Source of the DNA: Roseicyclus sediminis
GTDB taxonomy: Bacteria > Pseudomonadota > Alphaproteobacteria > Rhodobacterales > Rhodobacteraceae
Direction: 5' to 3'
Length of the DNA: 64,000 nucleotides
NCBI RefSeq assembly: GCF_025515305.1
Contig: NZ_JAOPHT010000015.1
Location: forward strand, 1 to 64,000
Part shown: positions 25,132 through 33,626 of the stretch, piece by piece
Layout of the letters: each line of letters starts with the position of its first letter
Position numbering within the stretch: position 1 is the stretch's first letter
Program-made: the position numbers and the translations under genes
The notes under the pieces: generated by a model
Told to the model about the DNA's origin: nothing
Database searches by the model: none
The model's input: the letters and a program-made list of their open reading frames with translations, nothing else

Positions 25132-25923
25132 ATGTTCCGCCTTACCGCCGTCATGGCCATTGCCACCCTTGCCCTGCCGCTGTCCGCGACGGCGCAGGAG
25201 TTGCCCGACCTCGAGGGCCGCGAGGTCGTGATCGTCACCGAGAACGCCTATCCGCCGCTGCAGTTCATCGATCCGCAATCGGGCCACGAGATCGGCTGGG
25301 AATACGACGCGCTTGAGATCATCGCCGAGCGGATCAACATCACGCCGGTGATCGAGAACATCAGCTGGGACGCGATGATCGCCGCGGTGTCCGAAGGCCA
25401 GTACGACATGGGCATGACCGGTATCACCATCCGCGCCGACCGCGACGAGTTGGTGGATTTCTCGGCGCCCTACATGGTCAGCCAGATGCGCATGCTGGTC
25501 GCCGCGGGCGAGGACCGCTTCACCGACGCGGCCAGCTTTGCCGCGAACGAGGAACTCCTGATAGGGACGCAGGCCGGCACCACGCCGTTCTATGTCGGCG
25601 TCTACGACGTGCTCGACGGGAACGAGGCCAACCCGCGCCTCGTGCTGTTCGAGACGATCCCCGCCGCGATCCAGGCGCTGATCACGGGCGACGTGGACAT
25701 GGTGCTGGCCGACAGCGCGGGTGGGCAGGGCTATGTCACCGCGAATCCGGACCGGATCCAGATGATCGGCGAGCCGCTCGGGACCGAGGAGTTCGGTTTC
25801 ATCTTCCCCAATGGCTCGGACCTCGTCGAACCCTTCAACGCCGCCATCGAGTCGATGCGCGCGGACGGGACGCTGGCCGAACTCGATCAGCGCTGGTTCG
25901 TGGATTACGTACTGGGCGAGTGA
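25132..25923 (+). CDS. Amino-acid ABC transporter periplasmic binding protein
   Basis: 263-aa family 3 solute-binding protein. Signal peptide [21 protein letters not shown], then [18 protein letters not shown] and the signature [27 protein letters not shown] lies eight bases before the ATG. Polar amino acids or opines are the usual ligands; the exact one cannot be read. The permease follows after 61 bases containing a stable hairpin, which could set binding protein above permease expression. No ATPase gene accompanies them. Confidence 0.9.
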   Translation: MFRLTAVMAIATLALPLSATAQELPDLEGREVVIVTENAYPPLQFIDPQSGHEIGWEYDALEIIAERINITPVIENISWDAMIAAVSEGQYDMGMTGITIRADRDELVDFSAPYMVSQMRMLVAAGEDRFTDAASFAANEELLIGTQAGTTPFYVGVYDVLDGNEANPRLVLFETIPAAIQALITGDVDMVLADSAGGQGYVTANPDRIQMIGEPLGTEEFGFIFPNGSDLVEPFNAAIESMRADGTLAELDQRWFVDYVLGE

Positions 25924-25947
25924 GACTGCCTGCCCCTGACATCAAGG

Positions 25948-25971
25948 CGCCGGTCCCGTTCGGGGCCGGCG
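25948..25971 (+). terminator. Intercistronic hairpin between binding protein and permease
   Basis: CGCCGGTCCC and GGGGCCGGCG form a 10-bp stem (one G-U pair) closed by a GTTC loop, followed by TTCGGTTT rather than a clean T-run. It is probably a partial terminator or mRNA-stabilising element, common after binding-protein genes. Confidence 0.6.
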
Positions 25972-25984
25972 TTCGGTTTGCTGC

Positions 25985-26785
25985 ATGATCCCTTCCGCCC
26001 CTCCCGACCGGGATTTCCCCTACTGGCTCGTGGCGCTGATCGCGCTGGGGCTGTTCGCATTCTGGCAGATCGTCACCGACGATATCTATCTTCAGGTCCT
26101 CGACACCCTCCGCCGCGGTATGGTCATCACCGTGATGGTCACGCTGGTGGGCTTTGCCATGGCGAGCCTCATGGGCCTCGGCCTCGCGCTGATGAGCCTG
26201 TCGGGAAGCCTGATCCTGAGGCAGGTCGCCCGCTTCTACATCGAGATCGTGCGCGGCGTGCCGATCATCGTGCTGCTGCTCTATATCGCATTCGTTTTCG
26301 CTCCTGCTCTGGTGGCTGGCTACAACTGGCTGGCCGAGCAGGTGGGCGCCGGGACCATCCGGACCCGCGACTTCCCGCTGCTGTGGCGGGCGATCATCGC
26401 GCTGGCGATCGGATATTCCGCCTTCATCGCCGAGGTGTTCCGCGCCGGTCTGCAATCGGTGGAACGGGGCCAGATCGAGGCGGCCCTGTCGCTCGGTCTC
26501 AACCGCTGGCAGCGGTTCCGCCTCGTCGTCTTTCCACAGGCGATCCGCACGATCCTGCCGCCCCTGGGCAACGACTTCGTGGCGATGGTGAAGGACAGCT
26601 CGCTCGTCTCCGCGCTGGGCGTCCTCGACGTGACGCAGCTCGGCAAGGTCACGGCGGCCTCCAACTTCCGCTATTTCGAGACCTACAACGTCGTGGCGCT
26701 GATTTACCTTTCGATCACGGTAACGCTGTCGCTGCTCCTGCGCCGTCTGGAGACGCGGATGCGCAACGGGGCCGAGCGACGCTGA
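25985..26785 (+). CDS. Amino-acid ABC transporter permease (HisM/GlnP type)
   Basis: 266-aa inner-membrane permease with about five to six helices. The N-terminal His/Glu/Gln/Arg/opine-type block contains DTLRRGMVITVMVTLVGF and EIVRGVPIIVLLLYIAF; the EAA loop that contacts the ATPase reads EAALSLGLNRWQRFRLVVFPQA. Pairs with the binding protein upstream. As only one permease and no ATPase are present, it probably works as a homodimer with an ATPase encoded elsewhere. Confidence 0.92.
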   Translation: MIPSAPPDRDFPYWLVALIALGLFAFWQIVTDDIYLQVLDTLRRGMVITVMVTLVGFAMASLMGLGLALMSLSGSLILRQVARFYIEIVRGVPIIVLLLYIAFVFAPALVAGYNWLAEQVGAGTIRTRDFPLLWRAIIALAIGYSAFIAEVFRAGLQSVERGQIEAALSLGLNRWQRFRLVVFPQAIRTILPPLGNDFVAMVKDSSLVSALGVLDVTQLGKVTAASNFRYFETYNVVALIYLSITVTLSLLLRRLETRMRNGAERR

Positions 26786-26819
26786 GCACCATGGTTGCGG
26801 CGTTCCGTCGCGCTACCTC

Positions 26820-26848
26820 CTCCCTCACCAGTCATCGTCATGAGGGAG
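26820..26848 (+). promoter_or_regulatory. Hairpin pairing with the ribosome-binding site of the DUF4399 gene
   Basis: CTCCCTCA (26820-26827) is complementary to TGAGGGAG (26841-26848) across a 13-base loop. The 3' arm is the Shine-Dalgarno GAGGGAG for the ATG at 26856, so folding would hide it. Confidence 0.45.
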
Positions 26849-26855
26849 AAGTACA

Positions 26856-27275
26856 ATGTTCAGGACTGCACTCTTCATCGCCGCGCTGGCCGCATCGCCG
26901 GTCTTCGCGCAATCCACGCCGTCGCCGGACGGCGCCCGCGTCTACTTCATCGGTCTTGAGGACGGTGCCACCGTCTCGAACCCGGTCACCCTGCATTTCG
27001 GCCTGTCCGGCATGGGTGTGGCCCCGGTGGGGGTCGATCTGCCCAATACCGGGCACCATCACCTGCTGATCAACCGCGCGCCCTTCGGTGCCGACGACGT
27101 CGGCTTCGGCGTTCCCGCGGACGACAACCATCGGCACTTCGGCGCCGGGCAGACGGAGGTGACGCTGGAGCTTCCGCCCGGAACGCATACGCTGCAACTG
27201 GTTCTGGCCGATCTCAACCACGTGCCCCACGACCCGCCAGTGGTGAGCGCGGTGATCTCGGTCACGGTGGAATAG
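26856..27275 (+). CDS. DUF4399 domain periplasmic protein
   Basis: 139 aa with signal peptide (MFRTALFIAALAASPVFA) and one DUF4399 domain: ARVYFIGLEDGATVSNPVTLHFG, then PNTGHHHLLIN and DDNHRHFGAGQTEVTLELPPG. The conserved His clusters (GHHH, NHRH) suggest metal or small-ligand binding, but no function is established. It follows the ABC permease after 70 bases. A hairpin covers its ribosome site (26820-26848). Confidence 0.85.
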   Translation: MFRTALFIAALAASPVFAQSTPSPDGARVYFIGLEDGATVSNPVTLHFGLSGMGVAPVGVDLPNTGHHHLLINRAPFGADDVGFGVPADDNHRHFGAGQTEVTLELPPGTHTLQLVLADLNHVPHDPPVVSAVISVTVE

Positions 27276-27341
27276 GGGCGCGCCCCTCGCAACGGCGGCG
27301 GCGGCGGACTAGGTTTCTCCTGAACCAGAGGGAAACCCGAC

Positions 27342-29369
27342 ATGACCGACGCCGCCAACCCGCTTCTTGCCGCCTGGAACACGCCTTTCGGCCTGCCGCC
27401 CTTCGCGGAAATCGAGGACGCGCATTTCGCGCCCGCGCTCGACGCCGCACTGGCCGAGGGGCGCGCGGCCATCGCAGCCATCGCGGAGAACCCCGAGCCG
27501 CCGACCTTCGCCAACACGATCGAGGCGCTTGAGCTGGCCGACGCGACGCTCGACCGGGTGGCGGGCGTCTTCTTCAACCTCGCGGGCTCGGACTCGAACC
27601 CCGCGCGGGAGGCGTTGCAACGGGACTTCGCTCCCAAGTTCTCGGCCTATTCCTCGGAGATCGTGACCAATGCGAAGCTCTTCGCGCGGATCGCCGAGCT
27701 TTGGGACCGCCGGGAGAGTCTCGGCCTCACGCCCGAGCAGATGCGCGTTCTCCACCTCACGCACCGGAGCTTCGTCCGCTCGGGCGCCGCGCTGGAAGGA
27801 GCGGCGCGCGACCGGCTGACGGAGGTGAAAAGCCGCCTCGCCGTCCTCGGCACCTCCTTCACGCAGAACCTTCTGGCCGATGAGCGGGAGTGGTTCATGA
27901 CGCTTTCGGAGTCCGACCTCGAAGGCCTGCCGGATTTCGTCGTTAAAGCCGCCCGTGCCGCGGGCGAGGAGAAGGGGGCCGGGGGGGCGGTCGTGACGCT
28001 GTCGCGTTCGCTGATCGTGCCTTTCCTGCAGTTCTCGCCACGCCGCGACCTCCGCGAGAAGGCGTGGCGCGCCTGGGCCGCGCGCGGTGCCAATGGCGGG
28101 GACACCGACAATCGGGAGATCGCGGCGGAGATCCTGAAGCTCCGTGACGAGCGGGCGAAGCTGCTCGGCTACGCCGATTTCGCCGCCTACAAGCTTGAAA
28201 CCGAGATGGCCGGCAGCGCCGATCGCGTGCGCGACCTCCTGATGGCGGTCTGGGAACCGGCAAAGGCCGCGGCCGAAGCGGATGCGGCCGTCCTCGAAGA
28301 CATGATGCGGGGCGATGGCGTGAATGGGCCGCTGGAGCCGTGGGACTGGCGCCACTACGCCGAGAAGCGGCGCAAGGCCGAACACGATCTCGACGAGGCG
28401 GAGCTGAAGCCCTTCTTCCGGCTCGACGCGATGATCGAGGCCGCGTTCGACTGCGCCAACCGCCTCTTCGGGCTGGAGTTCCGTCCGGTCGATGCCGACC
28501 TCTACCACCCCGATGCCCGCGCCTGGGAGGTCACGCGCAATGGCCGGCACATGGCGGTTTTCGTCGGCGACTACTTCGCCCGCGGGTCCAAGCGATCGGG
28601 CGCCTGGTGCTCGGCGATGCGCAGCCAGAAGAAGCTCGGCGGCGAGGTGCGGCCGATCGTCGTGAACGTCTGCAACTTCGCCAAGGCCGACCCCGCGCTC
28701 CTGTCCTACGACGACGCGCGGACGCTGTTCCACGAGTTCGGCCACGCGCTGCACCAGATGCTGTCGGACGTGACCTACGGCTCGATCAGCGGGACGAGCG
28801 TCGCGCGTGACTTCGTCGAACTGCCGAGCCAGCTATATGAGCACTGGCTGGAAGTGCCCGAGGTGCTGGAGAAGCACGCCCGTCACGCCGACACGGGCGA
28901 GGCGATGCCGCGCGACCTTCTCGACCGGCTGCTGGCGGCACAGACATACGACATGGGCTTTCAGACGGTGGAATACGTCGCCTCGGCGCTGGTCGATCTC
29001 GATTTCCACGACGGGGACGCGCCCGCCGATCCGATGGTGGCGCAGGAGGCGACGCTTGCCCGGCTCGGGATGCCGCGCGCCATCGGGATGCGGCACGCCA
29101 CCCCGCATTTCGCCCATGTCTTCGCGGGCGACGGCTATTCCAGCGGCTACTACAGCTACATGTGGTCCGAGGTCATGGATGCCGATGCCTTCGCCGCCTT
29201 CGAGGAGGCGGGGGACGCCTTCGACGAGGACCTCGCGCAGAAGCTGGAGCAGCACATCCTGTCGGCCGGTGGCTCGGAGGAGGCGGACGCCCTCTACACC
29301 GCCTTCCGGGGCCGGATGCCGGGGGTCGAGGCGCTTCTCAAGGGGCGCGGGCTCGACAAGGTGGCCTAG
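27342..29369 (+). CDS. M3-family oligopeptidase / peptidyl-dipeptidase
   Basis: 675-aa zinc metallopeptidase resembling oligopeptidase A (PrlC) and Dcp. The catalytic HEFGHALHQM begins at His464, with downstream Glu in DFVELPSQLYEHW. No signal peptide, so probably cytosolic, degrading short peptides. The N-terminal region (NPLLAAWNTPFGLPPFAEIE) is typical of this subfamily. GAGGGAAA precedes the ATG. Convergent with an MFS gene, the stops sharing CTAG at 29366-29369. PrlC versus Dcp cannot be decided from motifs. Confidence 0.93.
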   Translation: MTDAANPLLAAWNTPFGLPPFAEIEDAHFAPALDAALAEGRAAIAAIAENPEPPTFANTIEALELADATLDRVAGVFFNLAGSDSNPAREALQRDFAPKFSAYSSEIVTNAKLFARIAELWDRRESLGLTPEQMRVLHLTHRSFVRSGAALEGAARDRLTEVKSRLAVLGTSFTQNLLADEREWFMTLSESDLEGLPDFVVKAARAAGEEKGAGGAVVTLSRSLIVPFLQFSPRRDLREKAWRAWAARGANGGDTDNREIAAEILKLRDERAKLLGYADFAAYKLETEMAGSADRVRDLLMAVWEPAKAAAEADAAVLEDMMRGDGVNGPLEPWDWRHYAEKRRKAEHDLDEAELKPFFRLDAMIEAAFDCANRLFGLEFRPVDADLYHPDARAWEVTRNGRHMAVFVGDYFARGSKRSGAWCSAMRSQKKLGGEVRPIVVNVCNFAKADPALLSYDDARTLFHEFGHALHQMLSDVTYGSISGTSVARDFVELPSQLYEHWLEVPEVLEKHARHADTGEAMPRDLLDRLLAAQTYDMGFQTVEYVASALVDLDFHDGDAPADPMVAQEATLARLGMPRAIGMRHATPHFAHVFAGDGYSSGYYSYMWSEVMDADAFAAFEEAGDAFDEDLAQKLEQHILSAGGSEEADALYTAFRGRMPGVEALLKGRGLDKVA

Positions 29370-30496
29370 GCCCGGGTTATCCGCCGGGCGGTCAGAGGGA
29401 AGGCCAGCATCAGCCCGGCGAGGAGCGCGAAGGCCATGGCGAGGCTGGTTGCCTCCGCGGCGAACCCAACCAGCGCGGGACCGAGCAGGATGCCCGCGTA
29501 GCCTGTCGTCGTGACGGCCGCCACGGCCAGTCCCGGCGCCATGTCGGGCTGGCGCGCGGCCAGGCTGAAAACGACGGGCACGAGGTTGGCGCAGCCCAGC
29601 CCGATCAGGACGAAGCCCGCCAGCGCCACCGCGACCGCGCCCGGCACCAGGGTCAGGCCGATCCCCGCGATGGCCACCAGTCCGCCGAGGATCAGGACCC
29701 TCGTCTGGCCGAGCGCCGCGACGATCCGGTCGCCGGTCAGCCGCGCCACCGTCATCGCGATCGAGAACAGCATGTAGCCGATGCCCGCGCCGGTGGGCTC
29801 CATGAGCCCCTGCGCCACGATCAGGAGCGCGCCCCAGTCGAGCACCGCGCCCTCCACGAGGAAGCAGATCGCCGCAAGCACCGCGAGCAGCAGGACCGTG
29901 CCGCGCGGCAAGGCAAGGGTCGGTGGCGTGCCACCCGCCGCCCGGAGGAAACGGGGCGTGGCCACGACCATTGCGACGAAGGCGAGCGCGCTCCCCGAGA
30001 GCGCGGCCGTCAGTGGACCCGCCCCCGTCCAGAGCAGCGCCGTCACGCCGCCCGCGCCAAGGATGCCGCCCACGCTCCACATCGCGTGGAAGCCGGACAT
30101 CATCGGCCGGCCCTCCCGTGTCTCGACCTCGGCGGCATGCACGTTCATCGCCACGTCGATCGTGCCGAGCGCCGCGCCGAAGAGCGCCAGCGCGGCCGCC
30201 AGCATGGGCACCGTCTGTGCCAGCACCAGAAGCGGCAGCAGCGCCACGAGGCCGAAGCCGCCCAGCAGGATCATCGGCCGGGCACCCGTCCGGGCGCTGA
30301 TGTAGCCGGTCACCGGCATCGCCACGATGGAGCCGAGCCCGAGGCACAGGAGCAGGAGGCCGAAGGTGCCCTCGCTCGCACCCACCTGCGCCTTGGCGAA
30401 GGGGATGAGCGGCGCCCAGCAGGCCATGACGAAACCCGCCGCGAGAAAGGCGAGCCGGGTGGCAAGTGCCGCCCGCGTGAGATTGGTCGCGGTCAT
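29366..30496 (-). CDS. Major facilitator superfamily transporter
   Basis: 376 aa, about 12 hydrophobic helices. The N-half shows the loop-2 to loop-3 MFS pattern (GYISARTGARPMILLGG) and the C-half GDRIVAALGQTRVLILGG. Sequence character (MACWAPLIPFAKAQVGASEG; VATTTGYAGILLGPALVGF) resembles the YbjJ-like group of unknown substrate. No neighbouring regulator or pathway gene indicates what is transported. Confidence 0.88.
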   Translation of the reverse strand: MTATNLTRAALATRLAFLAAGFVMACWAPLIPFAKAQVGASEGTFGLLLLCLGLGSIVAMPVTGYISARTGARPMILLGGFGLVALLPLLVLAQTVPMLAAALALFGAALGTIDVAMNVHAAEVETREGRPMMSGFHAMWSVGGILGAGGVTALLWTGAGPLTAALSGSALAFVAMVVATPRFLRAAGGTPPTLALPRGTVLLLAVLAAICFLVEGAVLDWGALLIVAQGLMEPTGAGIGYMLFSIAMTVARLTGDRIVAALGQTRVLILGGLVAIAGIGLTLVPGAVAVALAGFVLIGLGCANLVPVVFSLAARQPDMAPGLAVAAVTTTGYAGILLGPALVGFAAEATSLAMAFALLAGLMLAFPLTARRITRA

Positions 30497-30526
30497 TTTA
30501 GGGTTCCGGACAGGGACAGGAACAGC

Positions 30527-31231
30527 TCAGTCGAAGACCTCGCCGGCTTCGACACCCCAGAGCGCGTCCGCCTCGACCCAGCCGCGATAGCCGCCGACCT
30601 CCATCAGGCACCAGTCGGGGCGACATTCGCGCAGGCGTCCGATCACACCCATCTCGGCACGGGCCCGCACCGGGCTGCCGGTATCGGGGCGGCTGTAGAG
30701 GGGGAGCATGTCCTCCTCGACGATTGCGGTGCGCACACCCGACAGAAGCGAGTAGTGCATCCAGCCACCCACGCCGTCGCGGTCGACGACACGCCGCCAG
30801 TGGCCATGTTCGGCCACGATCATCACGGGCATGCCGCGGCGGGTGAAGACCCAGTCGATCCGGTGGCTGCGCGAGGGACCGCGCCGGGCGTTGGCCTCGG
30901 AGGCCCCGAGCGAGACGAAGCGGGGAAGCGGAAAGCCGGTCTCCGGTCCGCGGCGGACGGGACTGGCTTCGGCGCGTGCGGGGGTCGGATCGGACGCGTC
31001 CTCGCGCGTCGCCAGTGCGGGCCGGAGCGCGGGTGGAAGCCCGGCATCGGATGCGGCCTCGGCCACTTCCTCGGCGCCGGCCACGACCGCCGGGCCCTGC
31101 GCGCCGTCGACGACGGCTTCGACCGCCGAAGCGGTTTCCGTTTCGGCATGGGTGGGGCCGAAGGAGTAGAGGGCAAGCGCGGCCACAACGGCCGACACGC
31201 ACCCAAGCGCCTTGAAGAGATCGCCTCGCAC
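30527..31231 (-). CDS. SH3-domain exported protein
   Basis: 234 aa. A signal/anchor (CVSAVVAALALYSFGPTHA), then an 80-residue Ala/Glu-rich low-complexity segment, then SH3-like bacterial domains: FVSLGASEANARRGPSRSHRI...WVFTRRGMPVMIVAEHGHWRRV and LYSRPDTGSPVRARAEMGVIG. Such domains bind cell-wall peptides. It matches a family of alphaproteobacterial SH3 proteins often found beside a D-2-hydroxyacid dehydrogenase gene, as here (divergent, 155-base gap). Role unknown. Confidence 0.85.
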   Translation of the reverse strand: MRGDLFKALGCVSAVVAALALYSFGPTHAETETASAVEAVVDGAQGPAVVAGAEEVAEAASDAGLPPALRPALATREDASDPTPARAEASPVRRGPETGFPLPRFVSLGASEANARRGPSRSHRIDWVFTRRGMPVMIVAEHGHWRRVVDRDGVGGWMHYSLLSGVRTAIVEEDMLPLYSRPDTGSPVRARAEMGVIGRLRECRPDWCLMEVGGYRGWVEADALWGVEAGEVFD

Positions 31232-31386
31232 TGCTCTGCCTCTGTCGCGGCGCCGTTTTCCGGTCTTTCTGCCGGGCGCGGTGCCTTGCGGTTATTGTCG
31301 CGGGCCGGGCGGTCGTTCTTGCGCCTCCCCGGCGGATGGGAGAGTGTCACGAACGGTCCCGGAACGCCAGAAGAGGGAAGCGTCGC

Positions 31387-32373
31387 ATGCCAGGAGAGCG
31401 GTTGAGTGTTGTCGTGACGCGACGGTTGCCCGAGGCCGTCGAGACGCGGTTGAAGGAGCTTTTCGACGTCGAGCTCAACGAGGACGACCTGCCGATGAGC
31501 AAGTCCGACCTCGTCAGCGCCATGAACCGCGCCGATGTTCTGGTTCCCTGCATCGCCGACCGGATCGATGCCGGAATGCTCGGGCAGGCGGGCGAGAAGC
31601 TGAAGCTGATCGCCAATTACGGCGCTGGCGTGGACCATATCGACGTGGCGACCGCCCGGCAGCGGGGCATCCTCGTGTCTAATACGCCGGGGGTGATGAC
31701 GGACGATACCGCCGACATGGTGATGGCGCTGATCCTGAGCGTCCTGCGCCGCGTGCCCGAGGGCATGGCCGTGATGCAGGAGGGGAACTGGAAAGGCTGG
31801 GCGCCCACCGCCTTCATGGGCGGGCGTGTCGGCGGCAAGCGGCTGGGCATCCTCGGGATGGGTCGGATCGGGCAGGCGGTGGCGCGCCGCGCGCAGGCCT
31901 TCGGGATGCAGGTCCACTACCACAACCGCCGCCGGCTCCATGCCGACATCGAGACCGCGCTCGAGGCGACCTACTGGGAAAGCCTCGACCAGATGATCGC
32001 GCGGATGGACGTTGTGTCCGTGAACTGCCCGCACACGCCCTCGACCTTCCACCTGATGAACGCGCGGCGTCTGAAACTGATGAAGCCGCAGGCGGTGATC
32101 GTGAATACCTCGCGGGGCGAGGTGATCGACGAGAACGCGCTGACCCGGATGCTGCGCAGCGGGGAGATCGCAGGTGCGGGCCTCGACGTCTTCGAGAAGG
32201 GCCGCGAGGTGAACCCGCGCCTGCGCGAGTTGTCGAACGTCGTCCTTCTGCCGCACATGGGCTCGGCCACGCGGGAGGGGCGGGCCGAGATGGGCGAGAA
32301 GGTCATCATCAACATCAAGACCTTCGCCGACGGCCACCGGCCGCCGGACATGGTCGTGCCGTCGATGCTGTGA
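31387..32373 (+). CDS. D-2-hydroxyacid dehydrogenase (glyoxylate/hydroxypyruvate reductase type)
   Basis: 328 aa, NAD(P)-dependent. Rossmann motif LGILGMGRIGQAVARR, substrate Arg in NTSRGEVIDE, the following acidic residue in GLDVFEKGREV and catalytic His in LLPHMGSATREG. The insertion WKGWAPTAFMGGRVGGK resembles the glyoxylate reductase/gyaR group. Start at 31387 (MPGERLSVVV) follows GAGGGAAG; a frame-open start at 31336 adds 17 unsupported residues. Photorespiration-like glycolate/glyoxylate salvage or serine metabolism are plausible roles. Confidence 0.9.
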   Translation: MPGERLSVVVTRRLPEAVETRLKELFDVELNEDDLPMSKSDLVSAMNRADVLVPCIADRIDAGMLGQAGEKLKLIANYGAGVDHIDVATARQRGILVSNTPGVMTDDTADMVMALILSVLRRVPEGMAVMQEGNWKGWAPTAFMGGRVGGKRLGILGMGRIGQAVARRAQAFGMQVHYHNRRRLHADIETALEATYWESLDQMIARMDVVSVNCPHTPSTFHLMNARRLKLMKPQAVIVNTSRGEVIDENALTRMLRSGEIAGAGLDVFEKGREVNPRLRELSNVVLLPHMGSATREGRAEMGEKVIINIKTFADGHRPPDMVVPSML

Positions 32374-32573
32374 GCGATCGGCCGGGTGGCCATCGACGCG
32401 CGGTCTGGCCATGGGCAAACTGGGCCTCGCGCTTTGGTGGGGTTCCCGGGCCTGGCCTCGTGCAATAGGCGTGGGCTCATGCGAGCCATGGGACAACCGC
32501 TCCGAATCTCAAGGGTCGGTTTCGTAAATCCGATAGCTCGCCCGCCCCGGACAGATCCTGAGGAGTAAGACTC
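32374..32573. other. 200-base intergenic region before the deacetylase gene
   Basis: No ORF or RNA gene recognised. It contains a 5-bp hairpin (GGCTC ATGC GAGCC) and a stretch lower in GC than its surroundings near 32500-32550. AGGAG precedes the deacetylase ATG at 32574. No confident promoter found. Confidence 0.5.
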
Positions 32574-33512
32574 ATGCGCATGGCATTCACGCTCGACGAT
32601 CTTCCGGTCTATCCGCATCTGGCATTGCCGGACGGACACACGCCGGTGTCGGTCGCGGCCCGGATCATCGACGCGCTGGATCGCAACGGCGTGTCGGGTG
32701 TCTTTGCCCTTGCCAATTCGTGGCCGCTCGACACGGATCCCGAGCTTGCACGTATCCTGGACGACTGGGTGGCGGCAGGCCATCACGTGGGCAACCACAC
32801 GCATTCCCATCCCTTGCTGAACGACGTATCGGCCGAGGAATTCAACCACGATGTGTCTGTCGCCGATGCACTGCTTGAGCGTTGGACGTGCAAGGCCCCT
32901 TTGCGCGTTTTTCGACATCCGCTCGAACTGTGGGGCAATACGGAGGACAAGCGCGTTCGAGTGAATGCGCATCTGGAGGCGCTCGACTATCACTGTGCCG
33001 GCGTCACGAGTTGGTTCTATGAATGGGAATGGGACCGGGCTTGGCGGCATCTGCTCCAAACAGGACGCGCCGACGAGGCCGAGGCTCTGAAGTCGGAGTT
33101 CGTGGATTATGTGGCGGCCCAGGTCGCGCATGATGCGGCGACCTGCAAGACGGTCTTCGGGCATGATTTGGTCGCTATCGGCCTCATTCACCCGGTCGCC
33201 TTCTTCACCGAGGTTGCAGACAAGTTCTTCGAAAGGCTCTTCGCAGAGGGTGTCTCGTTCGTTCCGCTTGCCGAAGCTCTGCAAGATCCGGCGTATGCGC
33301 AATCTGGAACGTCCGTGTCCGATGCCTTCCTTGTCTACCAGAACAAGGTTGCGCTCGCGGAAGGTCGCCATCTGGACGCGGTTCCGCCGACGCACAAGGC
33401 GTGCCTCGAGAGGGTCTTCGAATTGGCGACGCCGCTTCGACCCCCGCGGCGCGGGATCCTGGTTCAGAATATGCGCCCGTGGCCGAATGGCTGGGAAGGG
33501 TCGCGCCCCTGA
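32574..33512 (+). CDS. Polysaccharide deacetylase (NodB-fold) family protein
   Basis: 312 aa. The CE4/NodB metal site is recognisable: Asp-Asp in FTLDDLPVYP near the N-terminus and the His pair in GHHVGNHTHSHP (about residues 66-77); a later conserved block reads VFRHPLELWG. No signal peptide, so it may act on a cytosolic amide or be a puuE-like deacetylase homologue. Codon use includes more A/T-ending codons (TTT, CGT, TGT, AAT) than neighbours, suggesting recent acquisition. AGGAGT precedes the start. It stands alone between gaps of 200 and 114 bases. Confidence 0.82.
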   Translation: MRMAFTLDDLPVYPHLALPDGHTPVSVAARIIDALDRNGVSGVFALANSWPLDTDPELARILDDWVAAGHHVGNHTHSHPLLNDVSAEEFNHDVSVADALLERWTCKAPLRVFRHPLELWGNTEDKRVRVNAHLEALDYHCAGVTSWFYEWEWDRAWRHLLQTGRADEAEALKSEFVDYVAAQVAHDAATCKTVFGHDLVAIGLIHPVAFFTEVADKFFERLFAEGVSFVPLAEALQDPAYAQSGTSVSDAFLVYQNKVALAEGRHLDAVPPTHKACLERVFELATPLRPPRRGILVQNMRPWPNGWEGSRP

Positions 33513-33626
33513 TGTTCATGGCGTGTCGCTTTCGGCGCGGAATCGGTCGATTGGGCGAGGCGGGCGGGCGCGCGCTCGGGCAGGTAGGATGAGACGTCAG
33601 AATCCCCCTTCGGAGCGCTCCGCGAA

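Noticed and set aside
27275-27286. Perfect palindrome GGGGCGCGCCCC at the DUF4399 stop
   Set aside because: Too short a hairpin with no T-run; such GC palindromes are expected by chance at this GC content.
29162-31405. 747-codon open frame spanning the end of the M3 gene, the MFS gene and the SH3 gene
   Set aside because: Low-complexity Arg/Gln/Glu translation crossing three well-supported genes.
33611-33622. Palindrome CGGAGCGCTCCG before the FAD-GcvT gene
   Set aside because: It overlaps the GGAG ribosome site, but only a 4-bp stem can form; not convincing as control.
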